Origin: an uncultured Prevotella sp.
GTDB lineage: Bacteria; Bacteroidota; Bacteroidia; Bacteroidales; Bacteroidaceae
Assembly: GCA_900548195.1 (NCBI GenBank)
Contig: URJQ01000061.1
Location: 1-17,650 of the forward strand
DNA length: 17,650 bases
Direction of reading: 5' to 3'
Of the stretch, positions 11,580 through 17,650 are shown piece by piece; within the stretch, counting starts at the first letter, position 1; each line of letters starts with the position of its first letter. The position numbers and the translations under genes were made by a program. The notes under the pieces were generated by a model, which did no database searches, was not told where the DNA came from, and saw only the letters and a program-made list of their open reading frames with translations.

Positions 11580-14234
11580 ATGAAGAGACTCTCATTCTTT
11601 CTTCTGTCTTTGCTCATGCTCCCTCTTGCCGTAATGGCTCAGGGATGGGATGAAGCTAAGTACAAAGCCATTGAGGCAAGTATCGTAGTGCCTTCATTCC
11701 CAGAAAAGACTTTCGTCATCACCAAGTATGGAGCTAAGCCAAATGGCAAGGCAAAGGCAAATCAGATTGCTATCAACAAGGCTATCCTCGCCTGTTCAAA
11801 GGCAGGTGGCGGTAAGGTTGTCGTACCCGCAGGAACCTGGAACACAGGTGCAATCCGTATGCAGAGCAATGTCAATCTTGTGGTAGAGAAGGGTGCTACC
11901 ATCCTTTTCGCTTTTGATCCATCGCTTTATCCACTGGTCAAGACCCGTTGGGAGGGACTTGACATCATGAATTACTCACCATGTGTCTATGCTTATCAGG
12001 CAAAGAACATTGCAATCACAGGCGAAGGCACCATCGATGGCAACGGAAGCCGTGAGACATGGTGGCCTTGGTGTGGAGCTACAAAGTACGGTTTCGTGGC
12101 AGGAAAGACCGACCAGAGCCAGTCAATGCCTTACATGGGCAAGAACCAGCAGTACAAGCAGGTCGATGATAAGGGAAATGTCAAGACAAACCGCAATACC
12201 CTTCTCTGGATGTCAGACAATGGTGTGCCAACAGAAGAGCGCGTCTTTGGACCTAAATGTGGTATGCGTCCACAGTTGATCAATTTCTATCAGTGTGAGA
12301 ATATCCTTATCGAAGGCGTTACATTGCTTCGTTCTCCATTCTGGGTAATACATCCTACATTGAGCAAGAACATCACAGTGCGTCGCTGTAAGATAGTAAA
12401 TGACGGTCCTAATGGTGACGGTTGTGACCCGGAATCTTGTGAAAACGTGCTCATAGAGGATTGTCTCTTTGACACAGGAGATGACTGTATCGCCATCAAG
12501 TCAGGCAGAAATGCAGATGGTCGCCGCACTCCAGCTCCTTCCCGCAATATCATTGTGCGTGGATGTACTATGGCTGACGGTCACGGAGGTGTGGTAGTCG
12601 GTTCTGAAATCAGTGCAGGTGTGCAGAATGTATTTGCAGAAAACTGCAAGATGGACTCGCCAAATCTCGATCGTGTGCTTCGTATCAAGACCAACACCTG
12701 TCGTGGTGGAGTGACTGACGGCATCTATATGCGCAATGTTACCGTAGGTCAGTGTCGTGAAGCTGTTCTTCGTGTCAACCTCGTTTACGAGCCAAAAGAG
12801 CAGGCAAAGCGTGGTTTCGTACCTACAGTGCGCAATATCTACATGGAGAATGTCACTTGTCAGAAGTCTAAGTACGGCGTACTTCTCAACGGACTGGATG
12901 AGGAAAGCAATATCCACGATATACATATCAAGAACTGTACCTTCAATGGAGTGCAGGACCAGCCTGTTCGTCGCACAGGAAAGAGCCACAACATTCGTTT
13001 TGACAATCTCGTAATCAATGGTAAGACCATTCTTTCTGAGGCTCCTTTCAAGCGTTATTCTGAGTGGATGACATGGAGTGAGATGCAGAGAGTGCCAGAA
13101 CCATATTACCTTGACTTCACAGACAAGAAGAAGCGTCCTCATGGTAAGTGGTCATACGTGATGGGAATAGAGATGGAAGGTATGCTCGACACATGGCTTG
13201 CATATCAGAATCCAGCGATAGCAGAATATCTGAAGAAGTATCCTGCAAAGATGATTGATGCAGAAGGCAATGTTACTGGCTACAAACTTGAGGATTATAA
13301 CCTTGACAATGTACGCACAGGACGCTTCATTCTCCGCATGAATCGCCTCTTCCCAGATGCAAAGACTGAAGGCACACAGAAGGCAGTTGAAACTATTTTC
13401 AAGCAACTTCAGAAGCAGCCACGCACAAAGACTGGAGCCGGAGGCAAGGGAGTATTCTGGCATAAGGCAATCTATGCTTGGCAGGTATGGCTTGATGGCA
13501 TCTATATGGGCTTGCCTTTCTACACGATGTCTGCCGAAGAACTCCTCGGAGCGAAGAAGGCAAAGAAGGTATATGATGATGCTGTCAATCAGATAGGTAC
13601 CACTTTTGAGCGTACTTACGATGAGAAGACAGGACTCTGGAAGCATGCGTGGGACGAGCGTCACACCATGTTCTGGGCAGACAAGGAGACAGGTCTCAGC
13701 AAGCACAGTTGGGCACGCGCTATGGGCTGGTTTACTATGGCTATGGTAGAGATTCTCGACGCCCTTCCAGAGAACTATGCACGCCGTCAGGAGGTGATAG
13801 ATATGTTCCAGAAGTCAATGGCAGCGGTAGTGAAATGTCAGGATAAAAAGACTGGCGTATGGTATGATGTCCTTGATGTCAAGGATCCAAGAAACTACCT
13901 TGAATCTACAGCGTCATCCATGTTTGCTTATTGTCTGCTCAAGGGCGCACGTCTCGGTTATCTCGATTCCTCATACAAGGAGGCTGGCGTGAAGGCTTAC
14001 AATGGTATTATCAATGAGTTTATCCAGGTAAACCCAGACAAGACCATATCTCTCACCAAGTGCTGTTCTGTCAGTGGTCTCGGTCCTGACAAGAATCCAC
14101 GTCGTGATGGTTCATTCGAATACTATATGTCAGAGCCTATCCGCGACAATGATGCTAAGGGTGTAGGTCCATTCCTTTGGGCTTCGCTTGAGATGGAGCG
14201 TGACAATGCTGAGACAGTACAGCTGTTTAAGTAA
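11580..14234 (+). CDS. Secreted GH28-GH105 fusion: polygalacturonase-like domain plus unsaturated (rhamno)galacturonyl hydrolase domain
   Basis: This 884-aa protein has a signal peptide cleaved near AVMA-QGW (residue 21). Residues about 40-490 form a GH28 right-handed beta-helix. The family's catalytic set is intact: NGDG with Asp280, Asp301-Asp302 (TGDDCIAIKSG), GHG with His335 and RIK with Arg368/Lys370. Spacing 280 to 301 equals that of fungal polygalacturonases. Residues about 520-884 form a GH105 (alpha/alpha)6 barrel: Asp639 (WLDGIYMGLPF), His689 (KHAWDE) and Trp711/Arg713 (WARAMGW), spaced much like the YteR residues. GH28 hydrolyses galacturonate linkages in pectin; GH105 hydrates and removes the 4,5-unsaturated uronate left by lyases. 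Joined domains suggest coupled action on a rhamnogalacturonan or pectin fragment. The exact linkage is not decided by sequence. It has its own promoter and is followed after 65 nt by the next gene. Confidence 0.93.
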   Translation: MKRLSFFLLSLLMLPLAVMAQGWDEAKYKAIEASIVVPSFPEKTFVITKYGAKPNGKAKANQIAINKAILACSKAGGGKVVVPAGTWNTGAIRMQSNVNLVVEKGATILFAFDPSLYPLVKTRWEGLDIMNYSPCVYAYQAKNIAITGEGTIDGNGSRETWWPWCGATKYGFVAGKTDQSQSMPYMGKNQQYKQVDDKGNVKTNRNTLLWMSDNGVPTEERVFGPKCGMRPQLINFYQCENILIEGVTLLRSPFWVIHPTLSKNITVRRCKIVNDGPNGDGCDPESCENVLIEDCLFDTGDDCIAIKSGRNADGRRTPAPSRNIIVRGCTMADGHGGVVVGSEISAGVQNVFAENCKMDSPNLDRVLRIKTNTCRGGVTDGIYMRNVTVGQCREAVLRVNLVYEPKEQAKRGFVPTVRNIYMENVTCQKSKYGVLLNGLDEESNIHDIHIKNCTFNGVQDQPVRRTGKSHNIRFDNLVINGKTILSEAPFKRYSEWMTWSEMQRVPEPYYLDFTDKKKRPHGKWSYVMGIEMEGMLDTWLAYQNPAIAEYLKKYPAKMIDAEGNVTGYKLEDYNLDNVRTGRFILRMNRLFPDAKTEGTQKAVETIFKQLQKQPRTKTGAGGKGVFWHKAIYAWQVWLDGIYMGLPFYTMSAEELLGAKKAKKVYDDAVNQIGTTFERTYDEKTGLWKHAWDERHTMFWADKETGLSKHSWARAMGWFTMAMVEILDALPENYARRQEVIDMFQKSMAAVVKCQDKKTGVWYDVLDVKDPRNYLESTASSMFAYCLLKGARLGYLDSSYKEAGVKAYNGIINEFIQVNPDKTISLTKCCSVSGLGPDKNPRRDGSFEYYMSEPIRDNDAKGVGPFLWASLEMERDNAETVQLFK

Positions 14235-14299
14235 TCCTTACTTATCAAGAAGAATAAAGTTTCTCCTGATATTTCGTTTGATTTCAAGTTGAAATAATA

Positions 14300-17200
14300 A
14301 TGAATAAAAGACAAATACTGACGGCACTGGCTATGGCATTCATAGTCGGTGCCGCTTTTGCTCAAAAGAAGGTGGGCGACTATATCGAGTCGGTCAATAA
14401 TAATATAGACAAAAGCAGGTCGCCAAGAGCAATGCAATATTATCCTAAAGATGGTGCTTTCTATTCAAGTAATGGCAAAAACCGTTTCACGAGAGCTCTT
14501 TACGGCTCCAACACAGACTACAGAATAGAGACCAGCGACCGTCCTATTTTCGCTATTTATAAGTCGAAGAACTACCGCAGCCTTAGGTTCTATCTCGACG
14601 AAGTGCAGTTGGACGAGACCCAGCAATGCGAGTCCTACTATAAGGAAGGAATGCGTACATACGTGCTTCGTGACGACCGATGGGGTAGTGCTGCCACGCT
14701 TCATCTTGATGTCGTGGCGCTTCCCGATGCAGAAGGCGCAGTCTTTTATTTCAGGATGCAAGGCTTTCAGAAAGGCATCGCTATCCAGTCGAAGGTCTGC
14801 GATATAGCCAATCGAAAGTTGCATCGCAATGGAGACATGGGAGCTGACAAGCCAGGATGCTTCGAGCCGTCAGCTGATGAGGGAAATCTCGTATCGGAAA
14901 GCATTCAGATAGAAAAAGTAAAGCCCTCGGAAGACGTCTTTGCAACGCTGGATTTCCAGACTGTTTCCTTCGTAAAAGATGATAAAAAGGCACGCCAAGA
15001 CTATGATAATGCGCGTCAGAAATATGATAATGCAAAGTCATATTACCGTCAACTCTCTTCCAGAGTGCAGTTTATCACTCCCGATACTTATCTCAACACT
15101 CTCGGTTCTGCCCTCGTCCTTGCGGCGGATGGCGTCTGGGACGGAGAGACATGGCTTCATGGAGCGATAGGATGGCGAATGCCTTTGGCAGGATGGCGTG
15201 CTGGTTATCTCGGAGATGTGCTGGGATGGAATGACCGTGCGGTGAAGCATTTCGATGCTTATGCCAAATCGCAGGTGACGGATGTGCCTGTCACGATGCC
15301 TGGAGCACAGCAGGATCCTAAATGCAACAGCGCCCGTGCGCTGAAGAAATGGGGCACAGAGATGTATTCCACTGGTTATATCTGCCGTAATCCCAACCGT
15401 AATGACCAGATGCACCATTACGATATGAATCTCAATTACATCGATGAACTGATGTGGCATTTCCAGTATGATGCTGACACTGCATATATGAGGAAGATGT
15501 GGCCTGTCATCAAGCGTCATCTGGCATGGGAAAAACTCAATTTCGACTCTGACAATGATCATCTATATGATGCTTATTGCTGCATTTGGGCAAGCGATGC
15601 ACTGTATTATAGCGATGGTGCCGTGACTCATTCTTCTGCATATAATTATCGTGGAAACCTCCTTGCTGCCAAGATAGCGGAGAGAATAGGCGAAGATGCC
15701 GAGCCTTACAGACGTGAAGCCGAAGCCATTCGCAAGGTGATGAATGAGAGATTATGGCTTGAGGGCAAAGCAGCCTACGTGCCAAAGCCTTCGGATATAA
15801 TGACTGGAAAGCAGACTCCGACTCCTAACCACTGGGCTGAATATCAAGATAAGTTGGGCGGTCAGCGCAAGCATCCAGACGCAGCGCTTTGGAGTGTCTA
15901 TACTCCTATCGACTGTGGAGTGGGCAGTCCAGCTCAGATGTATGAGGCAACGCAATATGTCACCCGTCATATTCCGCATATCGACGTAGAGATAGCGGGG
16001 CAAGAGCATAGTGGTTACCAGGTGATTTCCACGTCCGACTGGCTCCCTTACGCATGGAGTATCAATAATGTGGCATCAGCCGAGATAATGCACACGGCGT
16101 TAGCTTATTTTGAAGCAGGCAATACCACGGAGGGATATAAGCTCATGAAGTCTAATATCATGGACCAGATGTATCTCGGACAGTCGCCAGCCAACTTCGG
16201 ACAGATAAACTATTACGATGCTGCGAGAGGCGAATGCTATCGTGATTTCGGTGATAATGTAGGCATTTCTTCCCGCACTCTCATCCAGGGCTTCTTCGGA
16301 ATAGTGCCGCAGGCGCTCGATGGAAAGTGCTTTGTCCGTCCTGGTTTCCCGCTTTCATGGGATTCCTGCGAGGTGAAAACGCCGTATCTCTCATATAAAT
16401 ATAAAAAGGTGGCAAATGATAAGGCTGTTATCACCGTCAGCCAGCATTTCTCCAGTCCGCTGCAGATGGTTGCACGCATCAATGGAGCGAAGGGTGAATA
16501 TACAGACTACGCTGGTACCACCGCCACTGAGCAGTCATTCCTTGTAACTATTCCGCAGGATTCAGCAGAGCGACCAGTGCTTCTGCCTAATGATAATGCA
16601 TCGGAAGCGACACTGTCTCTCTCTGAAAGCAATGCGATGACTGTGGAGTCGTTGGGTCTGAAAGATGTAATCATAAAGGGAAAGAAGGCAAAAATGGTGG
16701 ATATGTCAAAGGCTTTCAATGCTAATGTGAGTGATATTTTCCGCAATAACTACGTCTCTCCTCGTCCTTCATCTACCACACTTCAGATTCCTACGCAGGG
16801 AATAGGGGAGTGGTGTCACCCTACCTACTGTCCTGAGATCACCGACAGCGTGTTCCGTTCCATTGCCGTGGGCGACCGTTTTGATGTAGGAGGCATTCCT
16901 TTTGCTACTCCTCAGCAGGGCAAGAACATCGCTTTCGTCTCCCTTTGGGATAATTATCCCTCTGCGTTGACCATTCCAGTGAAGGCGCAGAAGGCAAGTG
17001 TGGCGCATTTTCTTCTTGCTGGAAGCACGAATCACATGCAGACCCACATGGACAACGCCATTATAATAGCCAATTATAAGGATGGCACGAGCGACACTTT
17101 GCATCTCATTCCGCCGTTCAATTATTGTCCGATAGAGCAGGATTTCTACGTCGATGGTAAAGCATTCCAGACGGTAGAGCCGCGTCCGGTTCGCATTTGC

Positions 17201-17401
17201 CTTGCCACAGGTACTGTGTCGCGCAACCTTGGCACTGCCTTATCCATCAAGTCGGATGAAGTCTATGGTCGTGAGATACCAGGAGGAGCTGCCCAGCTTC
17301 TCTCCATGCCGCTCTCTCCTTCTAAGAAGCTTCGCTCCTTCACTATCATTCCCCTCTCTAATGATATAGTTGTGGGAATAATGGGAATAACGCTTAGGTG
17401 A
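14300..17401 (+). CDS. Large secreted six-hairpin glycosidase-like protein, probably DUF4450 family
   Basis: This 1033-aa protein has a signal peptide (MNKRQILTALAMAFIVGAAFAQ, cleavage near 21). Residues about 35-230 look like a beta-sandwich N-domain (NRFTRALYGSNTDYRIETSDRPIFAIYKS...). A helical linker follows with YDNARQKYDNAK at 235-246. Residues about 255-680 resemble an (alpha/alpha)6 barrel rich in W, Y, H and D (WDGETWLHGAIGWRMPLAGWRAGYLGD; HHYDMNLNYIDELMWHFQYDAD; DAYCCIWASDALYYSDGAVTHSSAYNYRGNLLAAKIAERIG; HIDVEIAGQEHSGYQVISTSDWLPYAWSINNVASAEIMH). The C-terminal ~340 residues are beta-rich. I associate this layout with DUF4450-annotated Bacteroidetes proteins in polysaccharide loci, but the family call is from memory. 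The second position after GH28-GH105 points to pectin, perhaps a rhamnosyl or galactosyl side step. Catalytic residues cannot be assigned. Confidence 0.8.
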   Translation: MNKRQILTALAMAFIVGAAFAQKKVGDYIESVNNNIDKSRSPRAMQYYPKDGAFYSSNGKNRFTRALYGSNTDYRIETSDRPIFAIYKSKNYRSLRFYLDEVQLDETQQCESYYKEGMRTYVLRDDRWGSAATLHLDVVALPDAEGAVFYFRMQGFQKGIAIQSKVCDIANRKLHRNGDMGADKPGCFEPSADEGNLVSESIQIEKVKPSEDVFATLDFQTVSFVKDDKKARQDYDNARQKYDNAKSYYRQLSSRVQFITPDTYLNTLGSALVLAADGVWDGETWLHGAIGWRMPLAGWRAGYLGDVLGWNDRAVKHFDAYAKSQVTDVPVTMPGAQQDPKCNSARALKKWGTEMYSTGYICRNPNRNDQMHHYDMNLNYIDELMWHFQYDADTAYMRKMWPVIKRHLAWEKLNFDSDNDHLYDAYCCIWASDALYYSDGAVTHSSAYNYRGNLLAAKIAERIGEDAEPYRREAEAIRKVMNERLWLEGKAAYVPKPSDIMTGKQTPTPNHWAEYQDKLGGQRKHPDAALWSVYTPIDCGVGSPAQMYEATQYVTRHIPHIDVEIAGQEHSGYQVISTSDWLPYAWSINNVASAEIMHTALAYFEAGNTTEGYKLMKSNIMDQMYLGQSPANFGQINYYDAARGECYRDFGDNVGISSRTLIQGFFGIVPQALDGKCFVRPGFPLSWDSCEVKTPYLSYKYKKVANDKAVITVSQHFSSPLQMVARINGAKGEYTDYAGTTATEQSFLVTIPQDSAERPVLLPNDNASEATLSLSESNAMTVESLGLKDVIIKGKKAKMVDMSKAFNANVSDIFRNNYVSPRPSSTTLQIPTQGIGEWCHPTYCPEITDSVFRSIAVGDRFDVGGIPFATPQQGKNIAFVSLWDNYPSALTIPVKAQKASVAHFLLAGSTNHMQTHMDNAIIIANYKDGTSDTLHLIPPFNYCPIEQDFYVDGKAFQTVEPRPVRICLATGTVSRNLGTALSIKSDEVYGREIPGGAAQLLSMPLSPSKKLRSFTIIPLSNDIVVGIMGITLR

Positions 17402-17421
17402 GTTGTTTTGGTTGGCAATAT

Positions 17422-17499
17422 AAAATATCAATAAATAAAAATAATACAAAAACAAAGAAAAATATATTTGTTTATTTTTATTTATTGATATTTTTTTTT
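17422..17499 (+). terminator. AT-rich 23-bp hairpin terminator after the pectin genes
   Basis: Positions 17422-17444 and 17472-17494 are perfect reverse complements over 23 bp with only one G-C pair. Five more pairs (17446-17450 with 17467-17471) extend the stem past a bulged T. The right arm ends in a run of nine T (17491-17499). It begins 20 nt after the stop of the large gene, so it works as the operon terminator. Confidence 0.8.
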
Positions 17500-17551
17500 A
17501 CAAAACAACAAGACAACAAAACAACAAAAAAAACATTTTTTGCTTTCTTTT

Positions 17552-17584
17552 TTTGTTTATAACAAATAAAATCATTAATTTTGC
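17552..17584 (+). promoter_or_regulatory. Promoter in front of the FMN riboswitch
   Basis: TTTG (17552-17555), a 20-nt spacer and TAATTTTGC (17576-17584) match the Bacteroidetes promoter. Transcription would begin at about 17591, exactly where the riboswitch starts. The preceding 17500-17550 is an A-rich low-complexity stretch with CAACAA/ACAAAA repeats and no gene. Confidence 0.8.
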
Positions 17585-17589
17585 ACTCG

Positions 17590-17650
17590 CAAACTCTTCA
17601 GGGCAGGGTGAAAATCCCGATCGGCGAAGCTCGATGCTGACATGATTTGA
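17590..17650 (+). promoter_or_regulatory. FMN riboswitch (RFN element), 5' part, cut by the window end
   Basis: CTCTTCAGGGCAGGGTG followed by AAAATCCCGATCGGCG reproduces the conserved P1/P2 core of the FMN aptamer (consensus TCTTCGGGGCAGGGTGAAATTCCCGACCGGCGGT). Here it differs at CGAT (usual CGAC) and at GGCGAAG (usual GGCGGTA). Only the first stems are in the window; the aptamer normally spans about 130-150 nt. The gene behind it should be a riboflavin biosynthesis or uptake gene (for example ribB/ribA or a transporter), but it is not visible. Confidence 0.85.

Noticed and set aside
12501..13142. Minus-strand frame of 213 codons inside the GH28-GH105 gene
   Set aside because: It is antisense to conserved catalytic motifs of GH28, with composition typical of a shadow frame.

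Overview
The window reads as chromosome from a member of the Bacteroidales, most like Prevotella and its relatives. Three things point there. Several intergenic regions carry the Bacteroidetes promoter (TTTG, about 19-20 nt, TAnnTTTG(C)), Shine-Dalgarno sites are mostly absent, and the gene order SPOR lipoprotein / ruvX / def / TPR protein / thrS / infC / rpmI / rplT is one I associate with this order. The species assignment is inference from protein style, not from a search.

Layout. (1) 1-870, minus strand: a small membrane-protein operon encoding a YtxH-domain protein, a holin-3-6/YqjE-like two-helix protein and a short charged helical protein cut by the window edge. A 77-nt hairpin lies between the first two genes. 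(2) 1127-8865, plus strand: a housekeeping block with a SPOR lipoprotein, RuvX, peptide deformylase, a 654-aa periplasmic TPR protein, threonyl-tRNA synthetase, IF3, L35 and L20, closed by an intrinsic terminator. Its spacers are not empty: a 43-bp hairpin repeat array lies between def and the TPR gene, related hairpins sit in the thrS leader, and structured leaders precede infC and rpmI. (3) 9177-9779: a stand-alone ECF-type sigma factor with its own promoter. (4) 9870-10081: an 18-bp perfect inverted repeat fused to a 22-bp tandem array, between the convergent sigma-factor and rpe genes. (5) 10258-11346, minus strand: rpe, preceded by a 42-codon small ORF, preceded in turn by a compact promoter / two-hairpin / terminator cassette that looks like a small RNA or attenuator. 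(6) 11580-17401, plus strand: a two-gene secreted pectin-degradation unit, a GH28-GH105 fusion followed by a large protein resembling the DUF4450 / six-hairpin glycosidase group. It has its own promoter and a 23-bp AT hairpin terminator. (7) 17552-17650: a promoter and the 5' half of an FMN riboswitch whose gene lies outside the window.

How the parts work together. The central block supplies translation functions (Def, ThrRS, IF3, L35, L20) with RuvX and envelope proteins. The pectin unit probably cuts galacturonate-containing backbone (GH28), removes unsaturated uronates from oligosaccharides (GH105) and performs a further unassigned step (second protein). I saw no mobile element, CRISPR array, tRNA or rRNA. 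The most promising undescribed material is the promoter-terminator RNA plus small ORF upstream of rpe, and the 43-bp repeat family, whose hairpin appears to be kept by compensatory changes.
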